From the NCBI RefSeq assembly GCF_004358695.1, contig NZ_SNAA01000004.1, positions 160,675-224,674 on the forward strand: a stretch of DNA of 64,000 bases. Direction: 5' to 3'. Origin of the DNA: Palleronia sediminis (GTDB taxonomy: Bacteria > Pseudomonadota > Alphaproteobacteria > Rhodobacterales > Rhodobacteraceae). Both the position numbers and the translations under genes were made by a program. Below are positions 37,771 through 46,441 of the stretch, in pieces. Position 1 is the stretch's first letter; each line of letters starts with the position of its first letter. Under the pieces are notes generated by a model. It had not been told where the DNA came from. It did not search any database and was given only the letters and a program-made list of their open reading frames with translations.

Positions 37771-37981
37771 TTACCTTTCTAGCAAAATTGAAGTGTCGAC
37801 GCTTTACGGCGTGTCTCCACGTTTGCGGAAACTGTTCCCACCGTTCTGTTCGTCTTTCCTGCACCATGCCGGCGGCGCGGCGGGTGTAAGGCTTGCTTTC
37901 ATTCGGAGATTCGTGGACGGTCCAGCGCGCCGCTTGCCCCAATCCAGATGCTGCCATGCAGGAGGCGTGCATCCGCCCGGT
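37771..37981. other. AT-richer non-coding stretch next to tRNA-Arg
   Basis: About 210 bp between the tRNA-Arg 3' end and the Rrf2-type gene, visibly lower in GC than its surroundings, especially 37771-37880. Both strands are open in some frames, but no start, codon bias or known motif supports a gene. It could be a decayed remnant of an element once integrated at the tRNA. No repeat of the tRNA 3' end was seen in the window. Confidence 0.4.
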
Positions 37982-38410
37982 TCACCCCGCCAGCAGCGTC
38001 GCGAGGTCACGTTTCGAGGCGGTGATGTCGGCCAGCGTGTAGTCGTCTAGCGTGCGGAAGAAGGCCTCCTGCGCGCGGGCGAGGGGGGTTCGCAGGCCGC
38101 AGGCGGGCAGGATCAGGCAGGACCGGTCCGAGCCGAAACACTCCACCACCGCGTTGCCGCGCATCATCGCGCGCACGATGGCGCCGACGGTGATCTCGTC
38201 GGCGGGGCGGGCCAGGGTGAGGCCGCCGTTGCGCCCGCGCACGGCGGTCGCGAACCCTTCGCGCGAGAGGCGGCTGGCGATCTTGGCCAGGTGGTTCTCG
38301 GACAGACCGAAGATCGTGGCGATCTCGGAGACGGAGACCCTGTCGGGGCTCTTGACGGCCAGGGTCATCATGACGCGCAGCGCGTAATCGGTGAACTTGT
38401 CGAGTTGCAT
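37982..38410 (-). CDS. Rrf2-family regulator, NsrR-like
   Basis: 142 residues. Winged helix at the N terminus (MQLDKFTDYALRVMMTLAV, then SVSEIATIFGLSENHLAKI), wing NGGLTLAR, and three cysteines in CFGSDRSCLILPACGL (C-x6-C-x5-C), the spacing region that holds the Fe-S cluster of NsrR/RirA/IscR. The C-terminal FFRTLDDYTLADI resembles NsrR. It probably senses NO or iron/Fe-S status. It is divergent from a 51-residue membrane peptide; the shared 80-bp promoter region carries inverted repeats. Confidence 0.87.
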   Translation of the reverse strand: MQLDKFTDYALRVMMTLAVKSPDRVSVSEIATIFGLSENHLAKIASRLSREGFATAVRGRNGGLTLARPADEITVGAIVRAMMRGNAVVECFGSDRSCLILPACGLRTPLARAQEAFFRTLDDYTLADITASKRDLATLLAG

Positions 38411-38428
38411 GGGTGATATTTAGACTTT

Positions 38429-38472
38429 GCAATGCCGAATATGAAGCCATATCTGTGACCGAACGGCATTGC
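38429..38472. promoter_or_regulatory. Nested inverted repeats in the divergent Rrf2/small-peptide promoter
   Basis: Perfect 9-bp arms GCAATGCCG (38429-38437) and CGGCATTGC (38464-38472). Between them lies a second perfect repeat ATATG-aagc-CATAT (38439-38452). The regulator start is at 38410 and the peptide start at 38491, so both promoters must lie here. These are candidate operator sites for the Rrf2 protein. Confidence 0.5.
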
Positions 38473-38490
38473 GCCTCAAGGAGCGACGAT

Positions 38491-38646
38491 ATGACCCTCT
38501 CCGAAGCGATCCTGTGGCCGGGCACCAAGGTCTGCGAAAAGCTCGGTCTGAACCCCGAGGGCGAGGCGGCGCTGATCCGCTGGCTGGTCAACACGCTGGT
38601 CTACCTGGTCGTCAGCCTCGCCGTGGTCTGGATCATCGTGGTCTGA
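38491..38646 (+). CDS. 51-residue single-pass membrane peptide
   Basis: Short gene opening MTLSEAILWPGTKVCEKLGL, with one C-terminal hydrophobic helix (TLVYLVVSLAVVWIIVV) and one Cys. AAGGAG lies about 8 bases before the ATG. No family recognised. The divergent position next to an NsrR-like regulator, with shared inverted repeats, suggests it is a target of that regulator. Confidence 0.65.
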   Translation: MTLSEAILWPGTKVCEKLGLNPEGEAALIRWLVNTLVYLVVSLAVVWIIVV

Positions 38647-38702
38647 GCGCGGCACGGTCCGGGGCGGCACCGCGGCCGCAAACCCGACCCGTTTGATCGC
38701 CT

Positions 38703-38727
38703 ATTGCAATCTCCGACAAGTTTTGTC
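38703..38727. promoter_or_regulatory. Palindromes upstream of the imelysin operon
   Basis: Self-complementary ATTGCAAT (38703-38710) followed by the inverted repeat GACAA-gtt-TTGTC (38715-38727), 75 bp before the first imelysin gene. Position and symmetry suit an operator, plausibly for an iron-responsive regulator given the genes that follow. The identity of the regulator is inference. Confidence 0.45.
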
Positions 38728-38800
38728 AGCTTTCAGCGGCAGGCGAACGGCCTTCCGTTTCGTCGCGACGACGCCATGACATGAACCCGGAGATCCCCCC

Positions 38801-40063
38801 GTGCACAAGTTGACCGCCGCCGCGCTTTGCGCCGCGCTTGCCACCCCCGTTCTCGCCGTCGACCGCGCGGATGTGCTGGCGACCTATGCCGATATCGCGC
38901 AGGCCGGCTATACCGACAGCCTGACCACCGCGAAAACGCTGCAAACCGCCATCGACGCCTTCCTGGCCGAGCCGTCGGCCGAGCGGTTCCAGGCCGCGCG
39001 CGAGGCCTGGCTGGCCGCGCGCGTGCCCTATCAGCAAACCGAGGTCTATCGCTTCGGCAACCCCATCGTCGACGATTGGGAGGGCCGCGTGAACGCCTGG
39101 CCGCTGGACGAGGGGCTGATCGACTATGTCGTGGCCGCGGGCAGCGCCCCCACCGAGGGGACCGAGGCGAACCCGGCCGCCAATCTCAACGTCGTGGCCA
39201 ACGAGGTCTTTACCCTTTCGGGCGAGGAGGTCGATGCGCGCGAGATCACGCCCGCCCTGCTGGAGGAGACGCTGCACGAGGCCGGCGGCGCCGAGGCGAA
39301 CGTGGCCACCGGCTATCACGCGATCGAGTTCCTGCTCTGGGGCCAGGATATCGGCGCCTATGACGCGACGGCGGGCCAGCGTCCCTGGACCGATTACGCC
39401 GCGGGCGATGCCTGCACGGGGGGCAATTGCGACCGGCGCGGCGCCTATCTCAAGGCGGCGACCGACCTGCTGGTGTCCGATCTCGAATACATGGCGAATG
39501 CCTGGGGGCAGGGCGGCGAGGCGCGCGAGGCGGTGCTGGGCGACGAGGACGGCGTCTCGCGCATCCTGACCGGCATGGGCAGCCTGTCCTACGGCGAGCA
39601 GGCCGGAGAGCGGATGCAGCTCGGCCTGTTGCTCAACGATCCCGAAGAGGAACATTCCTGCTTTGCCGACAACACCCATAATGACCATTTCTACGACGCT
39701 CTGGGCATTCGGAACGTCTATAACGGCTCTTATGTCGGGGTCGACGGCACCGTGACCTCGGGTCCGTCGCTGCGCGACCTGCTGGCCGAGGCCGATCCGG
39801 CCGTGGCCGACGCGCTGGGGGCCGCGCTCGATCATACGCAGATGGAGATGACCGAGCTCAAGCTCGCCGCCGAGGCGGGAATGCATTACGACATGATGCT
39901 CGACCCCGCGAACGAGGCGGGCGGCGCGCTGATCCAGGCCGCCATCGACGGGCTGATCGCGCAGACCCGCGAGATCGAGCGTGCGGTGACCGCGCTCGGC
40001 GTCGATGCCATCGCCTTCGAGGGGTCCGACAGCCTCGACGACCCCGACGCGGTGTTCCAGTAA
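38801..40063 (+). CDS. Imelysin-family (M75) periplasmic protein, IrpA-like
   Basis: 420 residues from a GTG. Signal peptide (MHKLTAAALCAALATPVLA) and the imelysin signature GYHAIEFLLWGQD, a GxHxxE motif near residues 170-180. IrpA/EfeO-related imelysins act in iron acquisition in the periplasm or at the outer membrane; the HxxE residues are likely metal ligands. First gene of a four-gene operon with a di-haem protein, a second imelysin and a DUF1513 protein. Confidence 0.92.
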   Translation: MHKLTAAALCAALATPVLAVDRADVLATYADIAQAGYTDSLTTAKTLQTAIDAFLAEPSAERFQAAREAWLAARVPYQQTEVYRFGNPIVDDWEGRVNAWPLDEGLIDYVVAAGSAPTEGTEANPAANLNVVANEVFTLSGEEVDAREITPALLEETLHEAGGAEANVATGYHAIEFLLWGQDIGAYDATAGQRPWTDYAAGDACTGGNCDRRGAYLKAATDLLVSDLEYMANAWGQGGEAREAVLGDEDGVSRILTGMGSLSYGEQAGERMQLGLLLNDPEEEHSCFADNTHNDHFYDALGIRNVYNGSYVGVDGTVTSGPSLRDLLAEADPAVADALGAALDHTQMEMTELKLAAEAGMHYDMMLDPANEAGGALIQAAIDGLIAQTREIERAVTALGVDAIAFEGSDSLDDPDAVFQ

Positions 40064-40129
40064 GCCGGCGTTTCCGGCAGGCGGCGCGGCCCGAGGGTCG
40101 CGCCGCCCCTACAGGCTGAGAGGTGGGCC

Positions 40130-41683
40130 ATGAGATACGGCGTTTTCCTTGGGATCGGCGTGCTTGCCGCAGGTGTCGCGATGGCCGCGCCTGACGGGGA
40201 CGGGATGCAGGCCATCCTGTCCGAGCCGCATCTGGACATCGTGCCCCGGACCGAGGCCGAGGCGGCGCGCGTGGCCGCGGTCACGGCACCCCCCGAGCGG
40301 TTCGATACGGCCCAGCGTTTCGAGGCCAATCCGGGCGGTGCGGCCACGGTGCGGCGGCGCGACGACAACGCCGCCTTCAGCCTGCCGCAGGATAACCTGA
40401 CCTTTGCCCAGCAGGCCGATTTCGCCGTCGGCAACGGCCTGTTCGAGCGGCTCTGGGTGACGGCGCCCGCCTCGACGCTGGCCTCGGACGGGCTGGGGCC
40501 GATGTTCAACGTCCGCTCCTGCCAGGATTGCCACATCAAGGACGGGCGCGGCCATGCCCCGGTCGATGCCGCCGACGATGCCGGGTCGCTGGTCGTGCGG
40601 CTGGGCCGGCCGCTGACGCGGGACGCGGCGGGCGAGGGGATGGACGATCTGCGCCGCTATCTCGGCGCCGCGCCCGATCCGGTCTATGGGCACCAGTTCT
40701 CTGACGATGCCAATGCGGGGATCGCGCGCGAGGGCCGAGTCGAGGTGACGTGGATCGAGGACGAGACCGTGACCCTGCCCGGCGGCGAGGCGGTGACGCT
40801 GCGCCGGCCCGAATGGCGGCTGGCCGATCTGGCCTATGGCGCGCTCGCGCCCGACACCGCGCTGAGCCCGCGGGTCGCGCCGCAGATGATCGGGCTGGGC
40901 CTCGTCGAGGCGATCCCGGCCGCCGATATCCTCGCCCATGCCGACCCCGACGACGCCGATGGCGACGGAATCTCGGGGCGCCCGCATGTCGTCTGGTCGC
41001 CGGAATACGACCGCCCGATGCTGGGCCGGTTCGGCGTGCGGGCGACGACGCCCACGCTGCGCCAGCAATCGGCCGATGCGTTCAACGCCGATATGGGCCT
41101 CTCGACGCCGCTGCGCCCCGATCCGGCGGGCGATTGCACCGAGGCGCAGGCCGCGTGCCGCGCCGCCCCCGACGGGGCCGATGCCGAACAGGGCGGGTTC
41201 GAGGTGGCGGGCGACAGCCTGGACCTCGTGGCGTTCTACAGCGGCACGCTGGGTGTGCCCCGGCGCGAGGGGGTGGAGGACCCGCAGGTTCTGCGCGGCA
41301 AGCAGGTCTTTCACGAGGCGCAATGCAGCGCCTGCCACGTCCCGAGCTTTGTCACCCACCGGCTCGAGGATCGCCCCGAGCACAGTTTCCAGCTTGTCTG
41401 GCCCTATTCCGATTTCCTGTTGCACGACATGGGGCCGGGGCTGGCCGACGGCCTGCCCGCGGGGCAGGCGACCGGGGCCGAATGGCGCACCGCGCCGCTC
41501 TGGGGGCTGGGACTTTCGGCGCAGGTTGCGGGGCAGGCGGAATATCTGCATGACGGCCGCGCCCGCTCGATCACCGAGGCGATCCTGTGGCACGGTGGCG
41601 AGGCGCAGGGACCGCGCGACCACTTTGCCGCGTTGGAGCCCGAGGATCGCGCCGACCTGATCGCCTTTCTGGAGTCGCTATGA
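40130..41683 (+). CDS. Di-haem c-type protein, DUF1111 (putative thiol oxidoreductase)
   Basis: 517 residues with an N-terminal signal peptide (MRYGVFLGIGVLAAGVAMA). Two covalent haem sites: CQDCH in NVRSCQDCHIKDGRG (about residue 130) and CSACH in HEAQCSACHVPSF (about residue 400). The family is usually encoded beside imelysins and is related to di-haem peroxidases. It may change the redox state of iron in the periplasm. The stop overlaps the next start (ATGA). Confidence 0.9.
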   Translation: MRYGVFLGIGVLAAGVAMAAPDGDGMQAILSEPHLDIVPRTEAEAARVAAVTAPPERFDTAQRFEANPGGAATVRRRDDNAAFSLPQDNLTFAQQADFAVGNGLFERLWVTAPASTLASDGLGPMFNVRSCQDCHIKDGRGHAPVDAADDAGSLVVRLGRPLTRDAAGEGMDDLRRYLGAAPDPVYGHQFSDDANAGIAREGRVEVTWIEDETVTLPGGEAVTLRRPEWRLADLAYGALAPDTALSPRVAPQMIGLGLVEAIPAADILAHADPDDADGDGISGRPHVVWSPEYDRPMLGRFGVRATTPTLRQQSADAFNADMGLSTPLRPDPAGDCTEAQAACRAAPDGADAEQGGFEVAGDSLDLVAFYSGTLGVPRREGVEDPQVLRGKQVFHEAQCSACHVPSFVTHRLEDRPEHSFQLVWPYSDFLLHDMGPGLADGLPAGQATGAEWRTAPLWGLGLSAQVAGQAEYLHDGRARSITEAILWHGGEAQGPRDHFAALEPEDRADLIAFLESL

Positions 41684-42645
41684 GATATCTTCCGACCGTG
41701 CTGGCCGCGTTTGCCCTGGGGGCCCTGACCGCCGGGCCGCTGGCCGCCGATGTGGATGCCGCGCTCGACGAGCATGTGCTGCCGCGGATGGAGCGGCTGG
41801 CCGAGGCGACCGCGACGCTGGCCGATGCGCCTTGCGAGGCCGACGCGCTGCGCCCGGCATTCGCCGGGGCGGCGGCGGCCTGGGCGGGGGTGTCGCACCT
41901 GACGCTCGGCCCCGCCGAGGAAAGCGGCCGCGCCCGCGCCGTGCTGTTCTGGCCCGACGAGCGCGATTCGACCGCGCGCGGGCTGCGCCTGCTGGAACAG
42001 CAGGGCCCCGAGGCCTGGACCCCCGAGGCCATCGCCCGCGCCTCGGTCGCGGCGCGGGGGCTCGGTGCGCTCGAGCGGCTGATATTCGAGCGCGACGCCG
42101 CGCCCTGCGCGCTGACGCTGGCGCTGGCCGACGACCTGGCCGCGACGGCGGCGGCGATCCGCGACGGCTGGACCGGCGGCTTTGCCGACCTGATGCGCGA
42201 CCCCGGCGGCCCCGGCAACACGCGCTTCCTGACCGCGGGCGAGGCCGAGGCGGCGCTCTTCACCTCGCTCATGACCGGGCTCGAACTGGTCGCGGACCAG
42301 CGGCTCGGCCGGCCCCTGGGCAGTTTCGACGATCCGCGCCCCAGGGCGGCCGAGCTGTGGCGCGCGGGCGTGTCGCAGGCGATGGTGGTCGAAAGCCTGA
42401 CCGCGCTGCGCGAACTGGCCGGGCTGCTGGCGCCCGCGCCGCGCACCACCGCCGCGCTCGACGCGGCCATCGCGCAGGCCGCGCGGCTCGACGATCCGGC
42501 TTTTGCCGGGGTGGCCGACCCCTCGGGGCGGTTCCGGGTCGAGGCGTTGCAAACGGCCGTCTGCGAGGCGCGCAACATCGCGGGCGACGAGATCGGCGGC
42601 GCGCTGGGCGTGCGCGCGGGCTTCAACTCGGCGGATGGCGACTGA
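41680..42645 (+). CDS. Second imelysin-family periplasmic protein
   Basis: 321 residues with a signal peptide (MRYLPTVLAAFALGALTAGPLAA). Imelysin fold: helical, with FAGAAAAWAGVSHLTLGPA and GLGALERLIFERD near residue 127-139, where the GxHxxE motif of the first imelysin is replaced by GLGALE. This is therefore the diverged copy that often accompanies the di-haem protein. Coupled to its neighbours by ATGA upstream and TGATG downstream. Confidence 0.88.
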   Translation: MRYLPTVLAAFALGALTAGPLAADVDAALDEHVLPRMERLAEATATLADAPCEADALRPAFAGAAAAWAGVSHLTLGPAEESGRARAVLFWPDERDSTARGLRLLEQQGPEAWTPEAIARASVAARGLGALERLIFERDAAPCALTLALADDLAATAAAIRDGWTGGFADLMRDPGGPGNTRFLTAGEAEAALFTSLMTGLELVADQRLGRPLGSFDDPRPRAAELWRAGVSQAMVVESLTALRELAGLLAPAPRTTAALDAAIAQAARLDDPAFAGVADPSGRFRVEALQTAVCEARNIAGDEIGGALGVRAGFNSADGD

Positions 42646-43691
42646 TGCTGTCGCGCCGCGGGTTTCTTGCCGCCACAGGCGCCGCGCTGGCCGCGGTGCC
42701 GCCTGCCTGGGCCGAGATCGGCGCCCCGGCCTTTGTCGCCGCCGCGCGCGAGGCCGATGGCGCCCATGCCCTGTTCGGGCTGCGCGATGACGGGCAGATC
42801 GCCTTTCGCGTGCCGCTGCCCGACCGGGGCCATGCCGCCGCCGCCCATCCCGTCCGGGCCGAGGCGGTGGGGTTCGCGCGCCGGCCCGGCACCTTCGCGC
42901 TGGTGCTCGATTGCGCCGAGGGGCGGGTGCTGCACCGGCTCGACACGCCCGAGGGGCGGCATTTCTACGGGCACGGCGTCTTTGTCGATGGCGGGCGCAT
43001 CCTTGCCACGACCGAGAACGACATCGCCACCGGCGAGGGGCGCATCGGGCTGTGGGATGCGGCGAACGGCTATGCCCGCCTGGACGAGATCGCCTCGGGC
43101 GGGATCGGCCCGCACGAGATCACGCGGCTTTCGGACGATACGCTGGTCGTCGCCAATGGCGGCATCCGCACCCATCCCGACCACGGGCGCGACAAGCTGA
43201 ACCTCGACACGATGCGGCCGAACCTTGCCTATCTCGTCGAGGGGCGCGTGGTCGAGACGGCCGAGCTTGCCGATCCGAAGCTGTCGATCCGCCATATCGC
43301 GGCCCGCGCCGACGGCACGGTGGCCATCGGGCTGCAATCGCAGCGCGACCCGTCCGAGCGGGTGCCGCTTTTGGCGACGCACAGGCGCGGCGCGGCGGCC
43401 CGGACCTATGGCGCGGACCTGGCTGCGACCTGCGCGGGCTATGTCGGCTCGGTCGCGTGGTCGGGCGACGGGCGGCGCGTGGCCATCACCGCCCCGCGCG
43501 GGGCGCGCGCGGTGCTGTTCACCGAGGGCGACGACACCCCCGAGATCGTGCATCGCCCCGATATCTGCGGCGTGGCGCCGACCGCCTCGGGGCTGGCCTT
43601 TACCGACGGGACCGGCGGGGTGCTGACCGATCGGGGCGCGGCCAAGCACGCCCTGTCATGGGACAATCACCTCGTCGCGATCCGGGGCTAG
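42645..43691 (+). CDS. DUF1513 beta-propeller protein, Tat-exported
   Basis: 348 residues. Twin-arginine signal LSRRGFLAATGAALAAV at the N terminus indicates folded export to the periplasm. The body is a repeat-rich beta-propeller-like protein with GHGVFVDGGRILATTENDI, GPHEITRL, and NGGIRTHPDHGRDKLNLDTM, hallmarks of DUF1513. Last gene of the imelysin operon, coupled by a one-base overlap. A role in periplasmic iron handling is inferred from context only. Confidence 0.9.
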   Translation: MLSRRGFLAATGAALAAVPPAWAEIGAPAFVAAAREADGAHALFGLRDDGQIAFRVPLPDRGHAAAAHPVRAEAVGFARRPGTFALVLDCAEGRVLHRLDTPEGRHFYGHGVFVDGGRILATTENDIATGEGRIGLWDAANGYARLDEIASGGIGPHEITRLSDDTLVVANGGIRTHPDHGRDKLNLDTMRPNLAYLVEGRVVETAELADPKLSIRHIAARADGTVAIGLQSQRDPSERVPLLATHRRGAAARTYGADLAATCAGYVGSVAWSGDGRRVAITAPRGARAVLFTEGDDTPEIVHRPDICGVAPTASGLAFTDGTGGVLTDRGAAKHALSWDNHLVAIRG

Positions 43692-43698
43692 GGCGGGC

Positions 43699-44721
43699 TC
43701 AGACCTCGGAATAGAGGCCCTGGTAGATCGGCTCGATCGTGTCGAGCTCGAAGAGCGAGCTGACCGATGTGCCGTTCCAGATGTTCAGGATCGCCTGCGT
43801 CAGCATCGGCGCCATGGGCACGACCCGGATATTGGAGCAGTTCCGCACGGCCTCGGAGGGTTCGATCGAATCGGTGATGACCAGCGATTTCATCACCGAC
43901 CCGCCGACGCGCTCGATCGCGGGGCCGGACAGGACGCCGTGGGTGATATAGGCATGCACTTCGGCCGCGCCTGCCTCGACCAGCACCTCGGCCGCCTTGC
44001 ACAGCGTTCCGGCGGTGTCGCAGATATCGTCGACGATGATGCAGGTCTTGCCCGTCACGTCGCCGATCACGGTCATCTCGGCCACCTCGCCGGGCTTTTC
44101 GCGGCGCTTGTCGACGATGGAGAGCGGCGCGCCGATCCGCTTGGCCAGTTCGCGGGCGCGCGCCACCCCGCCCACATCGGGCGAGACGACCATGAGATCC
44201 TGCATCCCCCCCTTGAAGCGGTGCAGGATATCGAGCGCGAAGACCGGCGAGGCATAGAGGTTGTCGACCGGGATATCGAAGAACCCCTGGATCTGCGCGG
44301 CATGCAGGTCGAGCGTCAGGACACGCTCGATCCCGGCCTCGGTCAGCATGTTGGCGACGAGCTTGGCGCTGATCGGGGTGCGCGCCTTGGTGCGGCGATC
44401 CTGGCGGGCATAGCCGAAATAGGGGATGACGGCGGTGATGCGCGCGGCCGAGGACCGGCGCAGCGCGTCGGTCATGATGAGCAGCTCCATCAGGTTGTCA
44501 TTGGCCGGGTTCGAGGTCGACTGGATGATGAACATGTCCTCGCCGCGCACGTTCTCGAACACCTCGACAAAGATCTCGGCGTCGGTGAACCGCTCGATCC
44601 GGGCCGAGACCAGTTCCGAGGCCGATCCGCGGTGCATCCCCATCCGCCGCGCGATGGCCTTGGACAGGCTCTGGTTCGCGTTGCCGGCGATGAGCTTGGG
44701 TTCGGTCGAATGTGAGGGCAT
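43699..44721 (-). CDS. prs: Ribose-phosphate pyrophosphokinase
   Basis: 340 residues. Makes PRPP from ribose-5-phosphate and ATP. Landmarks: [67 protein letters not shown], and the PRPP loop [13 protein letters not shown]. The start [10 protein letters not shown] is preferred over an in-frame upstream start because the conserved fold begins at once ([16 protein letters not shown]). The stop is 7 bp from the convergent DUF1513 stop. Confidence 0.96.
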   Translation of the reverse strand: MPSHSTEPKLIAGNANQSLSKAIARRMGMHRGSASELVSARIERFTDAEIFVEVFENVRGEDMFIIQSTSNPANDNLMELLIMTDALRRSSAARITAVIPYFGYARQDRRTKARTPISAKLVANMLTEAGIERVLTLDLHAAQIQGFFDIPVDNLYASPVFALDILHRFKGGMQDLMVVSPDVGGVARARELAKRIGAPLSIVDKRREKPGEVAEMTVIGDVTGKTCIIVDDICDTAGTLCKAAEVLVEAGAAEVHAYITHGVLSGPAIERVGGSVMKSLVITDSIEPSEAVRNCSNIRVVPMAPMLTQAILNIWNGTSVSSLFELDTIEPIYQGLYSEV

Positions 44722-44838
44722 GGGTCCGGTGATCTCCGAAAGGCGGCATCCGTTCCGCGGCCGCGCCTTGCCGCGCCGCGTTGACACCGCCTAGCAGGAA
44801 CCTACCCTGCCGCAAACCGCGTAAAAGGGGGGCGTGCC

Positions 44839-45441
44839 ATGGCCGCGCGACGGATAGACTACTTTTTCGCGGCGATTTCGCCCTACACCTACCTCGCCGG
44901 CACCCGGCTCGAGCGAATCGCCGAGGCCGCCGGGGCGCAGGTCGTCTATCGCCCGCTCGACATCATGCAGCTTTTCGCGCGGACGGGCGGGCTGCCGCCC
45001 AAGGACCGGCATCCCAACCGGCAGGCCTACAGGTTGCAGGATATCGAGCGTTCGGCCGCCATCGCGGGGATGCCGCTCAACCCCCGGCCGCGGCACTGGC
45101 CGACCAACCCCGCGCCCTCGGGCTTTGCCATCATCGCCGCGCAGAACGCGGGCGGCGGCGACCTGGGCGGGATGGTGCACGGGCTGGCCCGCGCCTGCTG
45201 GGCCGAAGAACGCGACATCGCCGAGGACGACACGATCCGCGACTGCCTGCGCGCGGCCGGGTTCGACCCCGCGCTTGCCGATAGCGGGCTGATGACGGCG
45301 GCCGAGACTTATGGCCGCAACCTCGAGGATGCGGTGGCCGCAGGCGCCTTCGGCGCGCCCTTCTACATCACCGATGACGATCAGCGTTTCTGGGGGAGCG
45401 ACCGGCTGGATCATCTCGAATGGGCGCTGGCGCGGGGCTAG
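44839..45441 (+). CDS. 2-hydroxychromene-2-carboxylate isomerase family protein
   Basis: 200-residue DsbA-like, kappa-GST-like protein. Opens RIDYFFAAISPYTYLAG, with the active-site Ser replacing Cys as in the isomerase family, then VVYRPLDIMQLFARTGGLPPKDR and the C-terminal GAFGAPFYITDDDQRFWGSDRLD. Family members use glutathione in aromatic-compound breakdown, but the true substrate here is unknown. Divergent from prs. Confidence 0.88.
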   Translation: MAARRIDYFFAAISPYTYLAGTRLERIAEAAGAQVVYRPLDIMQLFARTGGLPPKDRHPNRQAYRLQDIERSAAIAGMPLNPRPRHWPTNPAPSGFAIIAAQNAGGGDLGGMVHGLARACWAEERDIAEDDTIRDCLRAAGFDPALADSGLMTAAETYGRNLEDAVAAGAFGAPFYITDDDQRFWGSDRLDHLEWALARG

Positions 45442-45525
45442 GGTGGGGCCGTCGCTCGGCAAACCGGCACCGCGCGCCGGTCGGATGGCCGCGGCGCCGC
45501 GCGGTGTTCCCGCAGGTCGCAGGCC

Positions 45526-46287
45526 ATGGGGCGGCTCGGGGCCATGACGCGGCCGAGCGGGTCGGCCGAACGCAACGCGCGCATCTGCCTGCTGCTGGAG
45601 GTGACGCCGTCGCTGCGCCTGCGCGATGTCGCGCGCGATCTGGGCGTGGCCGAGATGACGTTGCGGCGCGATGCCGCCTCGGGCAAGGCGGGGTTCATCT
45701 GCCAGGGCGGCTATCTCGTCCGCGGGCGCGGCACCGACACCTATGATTTCGAGGAACAGATGCGCCGCGCCAGCGAGGCCAAGCTCGCCGCGGCCGATCA
45801 TGCCGCGGCGCTGGTGCCCGAGGGGGCCTGCGTCTTTCTCGATACCGGCACGACGGTGCCGCATCTCGCGCGTGCGCTGACCCAAAGGCGGGTGAAGCGC
45901 GTCGTGACCCATTGCCTGACCTCGGCCGAGCTTTTGCACGGGCGGACCAGCGCCGAGGTCGAGTTCATCGGCGGCCGGCTTCAAAGCCGCACCCGGTCCT
46001 GCCATCCGCCCGATCCGCTCGGGCTCCTGCGGCCGCTCGGCATCGAGATCGGTTTCCTGTCGGCAGGCGGGTTGTGGGAGAACCGGGAGCTCAGTTGCTC
46101 GCATGAGTACGAGGTCGCGATGAAGCGGGCGGTCCTCGAACTGGCGGCCGAGAACTGGGTCGTGATGGACTCCAGCAAGATCGGCCTGCGCCGGGCGGTT
46201 CGGTTCGCGAGCCTCGACGAAGTGTCGGGCGTCGTGACCGAACACGGCGTCGGCGAAACCCCTGCGCGGGGCGTGCAAACCGGATGA
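45526..46287 (+). CDS. DeoR-family transcriptional regulator
   Basis: 253 residues. N-terminal helix-turn-helix LRLRDVARDLGVAEMTLRRD, then the sugar-phosphate-sensing ISOCOT-like domain with FLDTGTTVPHLARAL and ELSCSHEYEVAMKRAVLELA. An internal ATG six codons in (MTRPSG) is an alternative start. It stands upstream of an 8-bp-arm inverted repeat and the deoC genes, so it probably controls deoxyribose or related sugar catabolism. Confidence 0.88.
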   Translation: MGRLGAMTRPSGSAERNARICLLLEVTPSLRLRDVARDLGVAEMTLRRDAASGKAGFICQGGYLVRGRGTDTYDFEEQMRRASEAKLAAADHAAALVPEGACVFLDTGTTVPHLARALTQRRVKRVVTHCLTSAELLHGRTSAEVEFIGGRLQSRTRSCHPPDPLGLLRPLGIEIGFLSAGGLWENRELSCSHEYEVAMKRAVLELAAENWVVMDSSKIGLRRAVRFASLDEVSGVVTEHGVGETPARGVQTG

Positions 46288-46343
46288 GCGTCGGTGATGG
46301 GTGCTTGACCTGCGACGGCGTCTGCGATTGGGTCGGTAGTTAT

Positions 46344-46372
46344 GTTGCGATTTGAACAGAAGTGATCGCAAC
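46344..46372. promoter_or_regulatory. Inverted repeat upstream of the deo scar, candidate DeoR operator
   Basis: Perfect 8-bp arms GTTGCGAT (46344-46351) and ATCGCAAC (46365-46372) separated by 13 bp. It lies after the DeoR-type gene and about 70 bp before the next start codon, an apt place for the regulator's operator. Confidence 0.55.
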
Positions 46373-46441
46373 CCTGCCGATCGACCCCGAGGGCGACCCC
46401 GTGTTTCCGGCCCATGCGCCCAGGAGGGAGGAGAGATCACG

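Noticed and set aside
37733-37972. Frame on the - strand ending in MARWGGFEPPTL over the tRNA-Arg
   Set aside because: The C-terminal peptide is the familiar false translation of the antisense of a tRNA T-arm; no start or codon bias supports a gene.
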